In this document: positions 17,963-26,437 of the stretch, piece by piece
Position numbering within the stretch: the first letter of the stretch is position 1
Layout of the letters: the number at the start of each line of letters is the position of its first letter
Assembly (NCBI GenBank): GCA_943846745.1
Contig: OX044360.1
Span: 2,728,001 to 2,792,000 of the forward strand
Length of the DNA stretch: 64,000 nucleotides
Direction of reading: 5' to 3'
Source of the DNA: Opacimonas sp002292215
Lineage (GTDB): Bacteria; Pseudomonadota; Gammaproteobacteria; Enterobacterales; Alteromonadaceae
Notes under the pieces: model-generated
Told to the model about the DNA's origin: nothing
The model's database searches: none
What the model saw: only the letters and a program-made list of their open reading frames with translations
Translations under genes and position numbers: made by a program

Positions 17963-19084
17963 ATGTTTGCTGATTCACCTATTACTCGTCGTAAGTCTAT
18001 CCGCATTAATGTCGGGAATGTCCCGATAGGTGATGGTGCGCCAATTGCCGTGCAGTCGATGACCAATACCCCGACTACCGATGTAGCAGCAACGGTTGCA
18101 CAGATTAATCGTATTGTTGCTGTGGGTGGCGAAATTGTGCGCGTATCAGTGCCGACGATGGAAGCGGCTGAAGCATTTAAACTCATTAAACAACAAGTCA
18201 GTGTGCCGTTAATTGCGGATATTCATTTTGATTATCGTATAGCCTTAAAAGTGGCTGAATATGGGGTTGATTGTCTACGCATCAATCCTGGTAATATTGG
18301 CAGTATGGACCGTGTCCGCGCCGTTGTTGATTGTGCCAAAGATAAGAATATCCCGATCCGCATTGGTGTGAATGGCGGTTCGTTGGAAAAAGACTTACAA
18401 GAAAAATATGGTGAACCGACGGCGATGGCGCTCGTTGAATCAGCTATGCGCCATGTTGATATTTTAGATAAATTAAATTTTGACCAGTTTAAAGTTTCAG
18501 TCAAAGCATCCGATGTTTTTTTGGCGGTTGGTGCGTATCGTGAACTGGCAAAACAAATTGTGCAACCGCTGCATTTAGGGATCACTGAAGCAGGCGGAAT
18601 GCGTGCAGGTTCAGTAAAAAGTGCGGTCGGCTTAGGCATGTTGTTAGCCGAAGGTATCGGCGATACCTTGCGCGTGTCCTTGGCAGCAGACCCGGTTGAA
18701 GAAATCAAAGTAGGCTTTGATATTCTTAAATCTTTACGTATTCGTTCGCGTGGGATTAACTTTATCGCATGTCCGAGTTGTTCTCGCCAAGAATTTGATG
18801 TGATCAGTACCGTCAATGCGCTAGAGCAGCGCGTAGAAGATATTTTAACACCGATGGATGTGTCGATTATCGGGTGTGTGGTGAATGGTCCGGGTGAGGC
18901 AGAAATCTCTGATTTAGGCTTAACCGGCGCACGTAATATGAGTGGCTTTTACTTAGATGGTAAACGTCAGCGTGAACGCTTGTCGAATGATGATTTAGTC
19001 AATCAGTTAGAACAAAGGATCAGAGCGAAAGCGGCGCAATTAGATCCACAAAAACGCATTGCAATCCAAGAAGTCGATTCTTAA
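17963..19084 (+). CDS. ispG: 4-hydroxy-3-methylbut-2-en-1-yl diphosphate synthase IspG
   Basis: [4Fe-4S] enzyme of the MEP isoprenoid pathway converting methylerythritol cyclodiphosphate to HMBPP. It has 373 residues with the TIM-barrel start (RRKSIRINVGNVPIGDGAPIAVQSMTNT) and the three cluster cysteines in CPSCSRQEFDV and IIGCVVNGPGEA. It follows rodZ and is terminated before hisS. Confidence 0.98.
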   Translation: MFADSPITRRKSIRINVGNVPIGDGAPIAVQSMTNTPTTDVAATVAQINRIVAVGGEIVRVSVPTMEAAEAFKLIKQQVSVPLIADIHFDYRIALKVAEYGVDCLRINPGNIGSMDRVRAVVDCAKDKNIPIRIGVNGGSLEKDLQEKYGEPTAMALVESAMRHVDILDKLNFDQFKVSVKASDVFLAVGAYRELAKQIVQPLHLGITEAGGMRAGSVKSAVGLGMLLAEGIGDTLRVSLAADPVEEIKVGFDILKSLRIRSRGINFIACPSCSRQEFDVISTVNALEQRVEDILTPMDVSIIGCVVNGPGEAEISDLGLTGARNMSGFYLDGKRQRERLSNDDLVNQLEQRIRAKAAQLDPQKRIAIQEVDS

Positions 19085-19111
19085 TAATTTATTGACTATA
19101 CGAACCAACAT

Positions 19112-19136
19112 AAAGCCCCTATAATATGGGGCTTTG
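19112..19136 (+). terminator. Terminator between ispG and hisS
   Basis: An 8-bp stem (AAAGCCCC / GGGGCTTT) with an 8-nt AT loop lies 28 bp after ispG. The trailing T-run is interrupted by G, so strength is moderate. Confidence 0.65.
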
Positions 19137-19200
19137 TTATTTGTGCTTAGAATTTAGCGATTTTGGGTGCGAACTTTGAATTTGATAGTGAGACATTTCT

Positions 19201-20478
19201 GTGGCAAAAACCATTCAAGCAATTCGCGGCATGAACGATTGTTTACCTGAACAAACAGGTATTTGGCAATATGTTGAGGATATTTTACGCACGACAGTCG
19301 CGCAGTACGGCTATCAAGAGATCCGTATGCCGATCGTTGAAAGCACCGAGTTGTTTAAACGTTCGATAGGTGAAGTCACGGATATTGTCGAAAAAGAAAT
19401 GTATACCTTTGCCGATCGCAATGGTGATTCGTTGACTTTACGTCCGGAAGGAACAGCCAGTGCCGTTCGCGCAGGCAATCAACATGGGTTAATTTATAAC
19501 CAACAGCAGCGTTTGTGGTACATGGGACCGATGTTCCGTCATGAACGTCCACAAAAAGGTCGTTATCGTCAGTTCCACCAATTTGGTGTCGAAACTTATG
19601 GTTTAGCGGGGCCTGATATTGATGCTGAAGTGATTAGCTTAAGTGCGCGTTTATGGAAAGCATTTGGGATCAGTAAACATGTCACGTTAGAAGTGAATTC
19701 ATTAGGCTCGAACGCGGCTCGTGCTGTTTACAAAACTAAGTTGATTGCTTTTTTAATTGAGCATGAAGCACAGTTGGATGAAGATTCAAAACGTCGCATG
19801 CACACCAATCCTTTACGTGTTTTAGATTCAAAAAATCAAGATGTCCAAGCGTTATTAGAAAATGCCCCTAAGTTACAAGATCATTTAGATCCTGAAAGTG
19901 CTAAACATTTTGCACAATTATGTGAACGATTAGACCACTTAGGTATCTCATACCGAGTTAATCCAAAATTAGTGCGTGGTTTGGATTATTACAATGCCAC
20001 GGTATTCGAGTGGGTTACTGATACATTAGGTGCGCAAGGGACAATTTGTGCCGGCGGTCGTTATGATGGGTTAGTCGAGCAGTTGGGTGGTAAAACAGCA
20101 CCAGCGGTTGGCTTTGCATTAGGACTTGAGCGTTTGGTATTAATGCTAACAGAGTTATCACTTACGGATGCCGTTCCTGCACCGGTTGATGTGTATATTA
20201 CCGCTTTGAGTGAAGATGCGTTATTATATGCACAGACGACAGCAGAACGACTAAGAGACGAGACTCGTTTACGCGTGCAAATGCATTGTGGTGGCGGGAA
20301 TATGAAAAAACAATTAAAACGAGCTGACACAGCGCAAGCGAAAGTAGCATTGTTGATTGGTACAGATGAAGTCCAACAACAGCAAGTGACAGTCAAATAT
20401 TTAGGTGGCGAGGCCGAGCAAGTGACAGTGGCATTGTCAGCGTTGAGCACAGCGCTCAATACATTTTTTAACCCTTAA
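19201..20478 (+). CDS. hisS: Histidyl-tRNA synthetase
   Basis: Class II synthetase charging tRNA-His. It has 425 residues from GTG 19201 (MAKTIQAIRGMNDCLPEQ). Motif 2 is MFRHERPQKGRYRQFHQFG at about 112, the histidine signatures LVRGLDYYNATVFEW and GGRYDGL follow at about 260-285, and the C-terminal anticodon-binding domain ends the protein. First gene of hisS-yfgM-bamB-der. Confidence 0.98.
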   Translation: MAKTIQAIRGMNDCLPEQTGIWQYVEDILRTTVAQYGYQEIRMPIVESTELFKRSIGEVTDIVEKEMYTFADRNGDSLTLRPEGTASAVRAGNQHGLIYNQQQRLWYMGPMFRHERPQKGRYRQFHQFGVETYGLAGPDIDAEVISLSARLWKAFGISKHVTLEVNSLGSNAARAVYKTKLIAFLIEHEAQLDEDSKRRMHTNPLRVLDSKNQDVQALLENAPKLQDHLDPESAKHFAQLCERLDHLGISYRVNPKLVRGLDYYNATVFEWVTDTLGAQGTICAGGRYDGLVEQLGGKTAPAVGFALGLERLVLMLTELSLTDAVPAPVDVYITALSEDALLYAQTTAERLRDETRLRVQMHCGGGNMKKQLKRADTAQAKVALLIGTDEVQQQQVTVKYLGGEAEQVTVALSALSTALNTFFNP

Positions 20479-20520
20479 TCGACGGTATTTATTAATACCG
20501 CTAAAGAAGTAGGAATATCC

Positions 20521-21159
20521 ATGGAACAGTTCGCAACAGAAGAACAACAAGTCGAAGCGATTAAAAAGTTTTGGAAAGATAACGGCAGTGCCATCGTGAT
20601 TGGTGCTGTATTAGGTTTAGGTGGTTTATGGAGCTGGCGTTACTATAACGACACTCAAGTCGCAGCCAAAGAAACTGCGTCTGCGCAATATCAAACCTTA
20701 GTAACGTCATTATCAGAAGATAACGCCATTGAGAATGCTAAGGCATTTATTACTGCTCAAGGGACCACTGGCTATGCGCCATTAGCGGGCTTTATAGCTG
20801 CGCAAACGGCAGTTGAAAAAGGTGATTTTGTTACTGCAGTGACACAATTGCAGCAAGTTTCAACGTTAACGACTGACCCGATTTTGTTGACGGTTGCAAA
20901 TTTACGTTTAGCGCGTGTGCAGTTTGCTACTTTAGATTATAGCGCGGCGTTAGCCAGTTTAGCTAAAGTTCAAAATACCGCTTATACTGCTGAAAAAGAA
21001 GCATTACGTGGTGATATATTGGTTGCTCAGGGTGATTTTGCACAAGCACAGAATGCATATACGGCTTCTATCGCGGCGAAAGAAGACCGTTCAGTACAAA
21101 TTCGATTAGATAATATTCCAGCGCTGATGGACAGTGCTGCCAACTCGACTGGAAACTAA
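20521..21159 (+). CDS. yfgM: YfgM family periplasmic TPR chaperone
   Basis: Ancillary subunit of the SecYEG translocon; in E. coli it works with PpiD. It has 212 residues: a cytoplasmic N-terminus starting MEQFATEEQQVEAIKKFW, a membrane span at about 22-40 (AIVIGAVLGLGGLWSW), and a periplasmic TPR domain. It is encoded 3 bp before bamB. ppiD is also in this window at 56.3 kb. Confidence 0.94.
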   Translation: MEQFATEEQQVEAIKKFWKDNGSAIVIGAVLGLGGLWSWRYYNDTQVAAKETASAQYQTLVTSLSEDNAIENAKAFITAQGTTGYAPLAGFIAAQTAVEKGDFVTAVTQLQQVSTLTTDPILLTVANLRLARVQFATLDYSAALASLAKVQNTAYTAEKEALRGDILVAQGDFAQAQNAYTASIAAKEDRSVQIRLDNIPALMDSAANSTGN

Positions 21160-21162
21160 TTT

Positions 21163-22368
21163 ATGATGTTTGCTTCACGTACCAAATTACTCAGCGCGCT
21201 ATTGTGTCTAATGATACTCTCTGGTTGTGAAAGTGTCACCGATTGGTTTGAAGATGACGAAGTGCTTGAAATTCGTAATCTTGAGCCGCTTGAAAATAAA
21301 GTCAATTTGAATGTGCTATGGGAGCGCGAAGTCGGTAATGGCATTGGCGACTATTTTTCTCGCTTACAACCACAAGTGTCAGGCGACAAGGTATTTGCTG
21401 CGGATAGACAAGGTCTAGTCGTTGCATACAATTTGGTGGGCGAAAAAATCTGGCAACAACGTATCAATACTGGCGGAAGTTTCTTTTCTGCTGGCACCTC
21501 AGCGAAGCTTGCTGGTGGATTAGCCGTTAGTGCTGAGCATGTTTATGTTGGTTCTGAAGATGGCCGTTTACTTGGCTTAAATCAAGAGACGGGAGCGATT
21601 GATTTTGATATCAAGGTTCCTGGTGAGATTATTGCAACACCGTCAATTGGTGATGGTATGATTGTAGTCAATACAACAGCTGGCCGCTTAATTGCGTATG
21701 ATTTAGTGACCGGTAAACAAACGTGGATCCATGAATCTGATGTTCCGCCTTTGTCGTTGCGTGGCACTTCTGCTCCGCTAGTCGCCAATGGAGGAGTATT
21801 AGTTGGTACTGCTGCGGGAAAATTACAAGTTAATATTGCTGATTCAGGTTTAGTTGCGTGGGAAGCCACAGTGACAACTCCTTCAGGGGCAACCGAGCTA
21901 GAACGTATTATTGATGTTGACACACAGCCGGTTATAGTCGGCGCGAACGTTTATATTGTATCATTTAACGGCGCATTAACGGCCATTGAATTACGTACAG
22001 GTCGCGTGATTTGGAAACGTGAATATGCGAGTTACCGTAATTTAGCGATTGCGGGTAATCGCATTATTGTCTCAGATGTATCTGGCAATGTGTTCGCGTT
22101 AGATGTGCGTAACGGCGTTGAAATGTGGTCACAATCAACATTTAAAGGCCGAGATATTACATCTGCGGTACTATTTAATGGCTTTATCGCGATAGGGGAT
22201 AACTTTGGTTCGGTGCATTTAATTGACCCAACTGATGGTACACTCGCTGCGCGACTTAAATTAGGTAATGACAAGGATAAGCGTTTTTATGCGCCAGGCG
22301 TCGTTACAAACAACACTTTGTTTATGCAAAATGCTCAAGGTACTTTATTTGCGCTGGGTACTGAATAA
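21163..22368 (+). CDS. bamB: Outer-membrane assembly lipoprotein BamB
   Basis: Subunit of the BAM complex that inserts beta-barrel proteins into the outer membrane. It has 401 residues with a lipoprotein signal ending in MILSGC and eight-bladed PQQ-type propeller repeats (for example GRLIAYDLVTGKQTW and GALTAIELRTGRVIWKRE). The start is ATG 21163; a second ATG follows immediately. Tightly linked to yfgM and der. Confidence 0.96.
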   Translation: MMFASRTKLLSALLCLMILSGCESVTDWFEDDEVLEIRNLEPLENKVNLNVLWEREVGNGIGDYFSRLQPQVSGDKVFAADRQGLVVAYNLVGEKIWQQRINTGGSFFSAGTSAKLAGGLAVSAEHVYVGSEDGRLLGLNQETGAIDFDIKVPGEIIATPSIGDGMIVVNTTAGRLIAYDLVTGKQTWIHESDVPPLSLRGTSAPLVANGGVLVGTAAGKLQVNIADSGLVAWEATVTTPSGATELERIIDVDTQPVIVGANVYIVSFNGALTAIELRTGRVIWKREYASYRNLAIAGNRIIVSDVSGNVFALDVRNGVEMWSQSTFKGRDITSAVLFNGFIAIGDNFGSVHLIDPTDGTLAARLKLGNDKDKRFYAPGVVTNNTLFMQNAQGTLFALGTE

Positions 22369-22400
22369 CTCCGCGCAAATTACTTTATTAAGGTAACACC

Positions 22401-23846
22401 ATGCTTCCGGTCTTGGCCCTTGTGGGTCGTCCAAATGTAGGTAAGTCTACATTATTTAATCGTTTAACGAACTCTCGAGATGCACTCGTCGCTGATTTTC
22501 CAGGCCTCACACGAGATCGTAAATACGGTACTGCTAAATTTGAAGAGCGCCAGTTTATCGTCATTGATACCGGTGGTATTACTGGTGATGAAGCTGGTAT
22601 TGATGCTGAAATGGCAAACCAATCCCTCCTCGCGGTTGATGAAGCCGATGTGGTGATTTTCTTGGTGGATGCGCGCGCCGGATTGACTGCTGCGGATCGT
22701 GGCATTGCTGAGTACTTACGTAAACAACAAAAAACCGTGCACGTCGTTGCTAACAAAGTCGATGGCATTGATGGCGATAGTGAAAGTGCCGATTTTTATA
22801 CGTTGGGTATGGGCGACGTACAACAGATTGCGGCAGCACATGGTCGAGGTATTGCGCAGTTGTTAGATTTGACTCTGGAGCCGCTCGAAGCCGATTTCCC
22901 AGATATGATTGCTGTGGAGCCTGTGCGTAACGATGATGATGCCGATGCAGATAAGCAATTACAATGGTTACAAAATCAACCGATTAAACTGGCTATTGTT
23001 GGTAAACCGAATGTAGGTAAATCCACCTTAACTAACCGTATATTAGGTGAAGAACGGGTTGTGGTGTTTGATGAGCCTGGTACGACTCGAGATAGTATTT
23101 TCATTCCGATGGAACGTGATGGTCGCGAATATATTTTAATTGATACTGCCGGTGTTCGTCGCCGTAAAAATATCAATGAGGCAATCGAGAAATTCTCTAT
23201 TGTTAAAACCTTACAAGCTATTGAAGAAGCCAATGTTGTGTTGTTGGTCATCGATGCACGTGAAGGGATAACTGATCAAGATCTAAGTTTACTTGGCTTT
23301 GTATTGAACGCGGGGCGTTCATTAGTTATTTCCGTCAACAAATGGGATGGTCTTGAAAGTCATGTCAAAGAAGATATAAAACGTGAATTAGATCGTCGTT
23401 TAGGATTTGTCGATTTTGCTCGCTTGCACTTTATTTCAGCTTTGCACGGCACAGGTGTTGGTCACTTGTTTGAATCGGTGCAAGAAGCCTATGCATCAGC
23501 CACACGACGCATCAACACCTCTATGTTGACGCGTATTATGGAAATGGCACAAGCAGACCATAATCCCCCATTGATTCGTTCTCGTCGCGTTAAGATGAAG
23601 TATGCGCATGCTGGGGGCTATAATCCGCCTGTGATTGTGATCCACGGTAACCAAGTTGAAGATTTACCTGATTCATACAAGCGCTACTTAATGAACTACT
23701 ATCGCAAAGCATTAAAAGTGATGGGTACGCCGATTAAAATTGAATTTAAAGGTGGGTCTAATCCATTTGAAGGTAAGAAAAATACGTTATCGATATCACA
23801 GCAACGTCAGCGCAAACGCATGATGTCGATGCATAAAAAGAAATAA
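22401..23846 (+). CDS. der: Ribosome biogenesis GTPase Der (EngA)
   Basis: GTPase needed for 50S subunit maturation. It has 481 residues with two tandem G domains: GRPNVGKST, DTGG and NKVD in the first, then GKPNVGKST, DTAG and NKWD in the second, followed by a C-terminal KH-like domain. The acidic linker DDDADADKQ separates the G domains. Last gene of the hisS run, stopped by the large REP hairpin. Confidence 0.98.
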   Translation: MLPVLALVGRPNVGKSTLFNRLTNSRDALVADFPGLTRDRKYGTAKFEERQFIVIDTGGITGDEAGIDAEMANQSLLAVDEADVVIFLVDARAGLTAADRGIAEYLRKQQKTVHVVANKVDGIDGDSESADFYTLGMGDVQQIAAAHGRGIAQLLDLTLEPLEADFPDMIAVEPVRNDDDADADKQLQWLQNQPIKLAIVGKPNVGKSTLTNRILGEERVVVFDEPGTTRDSIFIPMERDGREYILIDTAGVRRRKNINEAIEKFSIVKTLQAIEEANVVLLVIDAREGITDQDLSLLGFVLNAGRSLVISVNKWDGLESHVKEDIKRELDRRLGFVDFARLHFISALHGTGVGHLFESVQEAYASATRRINTSMLTRIMEMAQADHNPPLIRSRRVKMKYAHAGGYNPPVIVIHGNQVEDLPDSYKRYLMNYYRKALKVMGTPIKIEFKGGSNPFEGKKNTLSISQQRQRKRMMSMHKKK

Positions 23847-23859
23847 TTTGAGTCAAAAT

Positions 23860-23908
23860 AAAGGGGGTCAGATCCGATTTAATTAATTTGGATCTGACCC
23901 CCTTTTTT
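23860..23908. repeat. Paired REP elements forming a 16-bp-stem hairpin and shared terminator
   Basis: Two inverted copies of the REP core (GGGGGTCAGATCC at 23863 and GGATCTGACCCCC at 23890) are separated by a 14-nt AT-rich loop, and A/T flanks extend the stem to 16 bp. Six Ts follow on the plus strand and the A-run before it gives Ts on the minus strand. It stands between der (ends 23846) and the convergent DUF799 gene (stop at 23910-23912), so it most likely ends both transcripts. The same core flanks the transposase gene at 25.78 kb. Confidence 0.85.
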
Positions 23909-23909
23909 A

Positions 23910-24587
23910 TTATTTTGATTTAGCTAATGGCGCAACATATTCACGTGAACGGGGACCAGGAAGCAAACCATTGATGCTGTCTTTCGAGAGTAAGCGATTC
24001 GCTGAGATTGCCGCAATGTTAAATCCAGAATCAGACACCGTTTCAACAATCTGATTCACTGCTGCAATAACTAACATACCAATTAAACCACCACTATTAT
24101 TGTTACTACGGGTTTCAGCACTAGACGCCGTCGCACTTTTTTGCCACAACACATTTCCAGTCTTAAGATCAACTAAACGAGCGGATATTGATACAACTGT
24201 ATCGCTTGATATGATGATGTAACTGGTACCGTATTCATGTATATCTAAATACAAGGCCGTATCAGCACCAAATATTTCATGCAATTTTTCTTTAGGTAAT
24301 GCATGTATATCATTAGCGACTGTTAAACCATTATTACGAAAAGTCTGTTCTACAAGTGCGACCGGTAATGTATAAAACCCCGCTTCAGAGATAGGCGCAA
24401 TGACTTGTGCCATGACACTGTATGGTGCAAGCACTTCAGTGGTATTATTAATAGGTGGCAATACCAATATGGATAACGGATCTGCCTGCCTAAATTCAGT
24501 GTAATTGAAGCTAGATACCTTAGTATTAGCGCAACCAAACATGACGACTGACACCAATAAAACAACAGATAATTTAAAAAATTTCAT
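23910..24587 (-). CDS. DUF799 family lipoprotein (GNA1162-like)
   Basis: It has 225 residues with a lipoprotein signal ending in VVMFGCANTK. It resembles the DUF799 family, whose best-known member is Neisseria GNA1162, by the SILVLPPINNTTEVLAPYSVM segment and length. This places it in the outer membrane or periplasm. It is third in an operon after a CsgG-like gene and a DUF4810 gene, with only 2 bp to the preceding stop. Function is unknown; a role with the CsgG-like partner in an envelope complex is inference. Confidence 0.85.
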   Translation of the reverse strand: MKFFKLSVVLLVSVVMFGCANTKVSSFNYTEFRQADPLSILVLPPINNTTEVLAPYSVMAQVIAPISEAGFYTLPVALVEQTFRNNGLTVANDIHALPKEKLHEIFGADTALYLDIHEYGTSYIIISSDTVVSISARLVDLKTGNVLWQKSATASSAETRSNNNSGGLIGMLVIAAVNQIVETVSDSGFNIAAISANRLLSKDSINGLLPGPRSREYVAPLAKSK

Positions 24588-24589
24588 GG

Positions 24590-24937
24590 TTACCCCTTAT
24601 GCTTAGCAAGTAAAAAATCAATAAACTGGCTAGATTCAGGGAACAGTGTTTTTTCTTGTCTGAAGTGGAATTCACCTTCCGTTGGATTACCACTCTCAAA
24701 ATACAACATACCCAAATGAGCATGGACACCTGGAGCTACATGTTGATCATTGTCGGTAGATTTTGCGATCACGAGCACCATTTTCTCAATTTGCTCTGCG
24801 GTACTTGTTTCATCGGATTTAAAAAATTGGTAAACCGTCGTAGGGTAATCACCATAATAGTAAAGTGGAGGCTGTGCAGTTGCACCACAGCCAGCAAGTA
24901 GCAGCACAAGGGAAGCTGATAACAACTTAATTGTCAT
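24590..24937 (-). CDS. DUF4810 family lipoprotein
   Basis: It has 115 residues from ATG 24937, chosen because AAGGAGCTC precedes it; the open frame continues 12 codons further up. The signal ends in VLLLAGCGAT, followed by the family-like PPLYYYGDYPTTVYQFFK and a short TPR-like segment (HAHLGMLYFESGNPTEGEFHF). It is the middle gene of the lipoprotein operon, 16 bp after the CsgG-like gene. No biochemical function is known to me. Confidence 0.84.
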   Translation of the reverse strand: MTIKLLSASLVLLLAGCGATAQPPLYYYGDYPTTVYQFFKSDETSTAEQIEKMVLVIAKSTDNDQHVAPGVHAHLGMLYFESGNPTEGEFHFRQEKTLFPESSQFIDFLLAKHKG

Positions 24938-24953
24938 GTTTGAGCTCCTTGCT

Positions 24954-25625
24954 CTATGGACGCCAAGCGCCACTTTCTATGCCATCAACAAGATTATTAA
25001 CCGCTTCACGTAAGGCTAAATCCAGCACTTTGCCATTAAGTGTTGAGTCATAGCCAGCCGTACTGCCAAAACCAATGACTTCTCGTTCAGATAAGCTATA
25101 TTCACCGGCACCTTGTGAAGTAAACACTAATTCAGAAGTGGTGACATCGACAATATTAATGGTAACTTTAGCGTATGCAATTTGCGATTTACCTTTACCT
25201 AAAATCCCAAAAAACTGTTTGTCACCGATATTTTTACGCCCAAACTCAGTTACATCACCAGTGATAATATAGCGAGCACCAGATAGAGTTTGCGCAGTAC
25301 CGGCAAGCTGAGCTTCATTTTGTAGCATATTCATGTTGTCTCTGTCTAAGACGACAAAGCGGTTTGTTTGTTGCAAATGACTCATGATTGAGGTTTTTGC
25401 TTGGCTACCTAAACGGTCACTACCATTAGAAAAAATACCATTTTGAAAACTTGAACGATTCACAAACTGACCGACAGCTAGCTTACTTTTGGTACCTGAG
25501 TAATCGGATTGATAGCTATTCACTTTCGGGGTGTCAATAACGGTGGAGGTTGTTGTTGCACAACCGGCTAAGGATAATGCTATAGCTAAAGCCGAAACAG
25601 AGATAATACGGGCAGATAATTTCAC
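24954..25625 (-). CDS. CsgG-family outer-membrane lipoprotein
   Basis: It has 223 residues from GTG 25625, chosen because AAGGAATT precedes it and the signal begins there; the frame is open 68 codons further but that part overlaps the REP element and transposase start and is not protein-like. The lipobox is SLAGC. The body carries CsgG-type marks: KLAVGQFVNRSSF, RFVVLDRDNMNML and GARYIITGDVTEFG. CsgG in curli export forms a nonameric outer-membrane pore; no curli genes are nearby, so this is a relative of unknown cargo. First gene of the three-lipoprotein operon. Confidence 0.87.
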   Translation of the reverse strand: MKLSARIISVSALAIALSLAGCATTTSTVIDTPKVNSYQSDYSGTKSKLAVGQFVNRSSFQNGIFSNGSDRLGSQAKTSIMSHLQQTNRFVVLDRDNMNMLQNEAQLAGTAQTLSGARYIITGDVTEFGRKNIGDKQFFGILGKGKSQIAYAKVTINIVDVTTSELVFTSQGAGEYSLSEREVIGFGSTAGYDSTLNGKVLDLALREAVNNLVDGIESGAWRP

Positions 25626-25679
25626 GACAATTCCTTGTAAATTAATAAATTTGGTACTTTCAAACAATAGCAAATAAAG

Positions 25680-25695
25680 AGGGTCAGATCCAAAT
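25680..25695 (+). repeat. Left REP copy flanking the RAYT gene
   Basis: AGGGTCAGATCCAAAT, a perfect 16-bp inverted match to 26383-26398 on the far side of the transposase gene and the same core as in the 23.86-kb hairpin. It lies 84 bp before the transposase ATG. Confidence 0.85.
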
Positions 25696-25779
25696 AAGTT
25701 CAAGCTAAACCCGCATTTAGTCCAGTATCTTTGTAATGAAATATGTCTATTCTGTATATTTTGATGAAGGAGTATAATA

Positions 25780-26358
25780 ATGCCTAGAAAACCACGTGTT
25801 TCAATAATTGGTGTTGCAGAACATATCATCCAAAGAGGTAATAATCGGCAAGTGATTTTTGCACATGATAGCGATATGAAAGCTTATATAGCATGGTTGA
25901 AAGAATACGCCGAAAAATTTGATGTTGATGTACATGCATGGGTGCTAATGACGAATCATGTACATCTACTGTGCACACCAAACTCAAGTTCAGCCGTATC
26001 TTCGATGATGCAGTCTTTGGGGCGCAAATATGTGCAATATTTTAATCGTCGGTATGAACGGTCTGGCACACTGTGGGAGGGAAGATTTCGCTCGTCGTTG
26101 GTGCAAAGTGAAAAATATCTGCTGCAGGTGTATCAATATATAGAATTGAACCCTGTCAGAGCAGGTATGGTTAATGACCCGAGTGACTACAGTTGGTCGA
26201 GTTATCAAATTAATGCATTAGGCAAACACAGTCAGTTAATGACATATCATCCATTGTATCTATCATTGGGCAATAATGATTTTGTGACTCAAGTCGAATT
26301 ACTCACTGGTCGAAATTTACAAGAGGGGCAACGGGGAAGGCCTAGAAGATTCCAATAA
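25780..26358 (+). CDS. REP-associated tyrosine transposase (RAYT, Y1/HUH family)
   Basis: Single-strand DNA nicking enzyme of the IS200/IS605-related RAYT family, thought to mobilise or maintain REP sequences. It has 192 residues: GVAEHIIQRGNNRQVIF at the start, the HUH pair in MTNHVHLL, LGRKYVQYFNRRYERSGTLWEGRF, and the catalytic-tyrosine region YLLQVYQYIELNPVRAGMV, then the SWSSY signature. The ATG has a strong AAGGAG site. A single gene bracketed by inverted REP copies with no second transposon gene fits the domesticated RAYT pattern. Confidence 0.94.
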   Translation: MPRKPRVSIIGVAEHIIQRGNNRQVIFAHDSDMKAYIAWLKEYAEKFDVDVHAWVLMTNHVHLLCTPNSSSAVSSMMQSLGRKYVQYFNRRYERSGTLWEGRFRSSLVQSEKYLLQVYQYIELNPVRAGMVNDPSDYSWSSYQINALGKHSQLMTYHPLYLSLGNNDFVTQVELLTGRNLQEGQRGRPRRFQ

Positions 26359-26382
26359 CAACTATAATTTGTGATGAAAAGA

Positions 26383-26398
26383 ATTTGGATCTGACCCT
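26383..26398 (-). repeat. Right REP copy flanking the RAYT gene
   Basis: ATTTGGATCTGACCCT, the exact reverse complement of 25680-25695, starting 24 bp after the transposase stop. Confidence 0.85.
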
Positions 26399-26437
26399 AT
26401 TTATCCGTATTATCAATTTATAATTCCAATAAAAAAT

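Noticed and set aside
20483..20500. Hairpin CGGTATT / AATACCG between hisS and yfgM
   Set aside because: No T-run follows and the genes are normally co-transcribed, so I did not call a terminator.
25626..25829. N-terminal extension of the CsgG-like gene to 25829
   Set aside because: It would run across the REP copy and the RAYT start and place a signal peptide in the middle of the protein; GTG 25625 has a ribosome site.
23860..26398. Composite transposon or insertion sequence bounded by the GGGTCAGATCC repeats
   Set aside because: The repeats are short REP-type cores, there is one RAYT gene, no target duplications were seen and the pair at 23.86 kb is a palindrome, not a transposon end.
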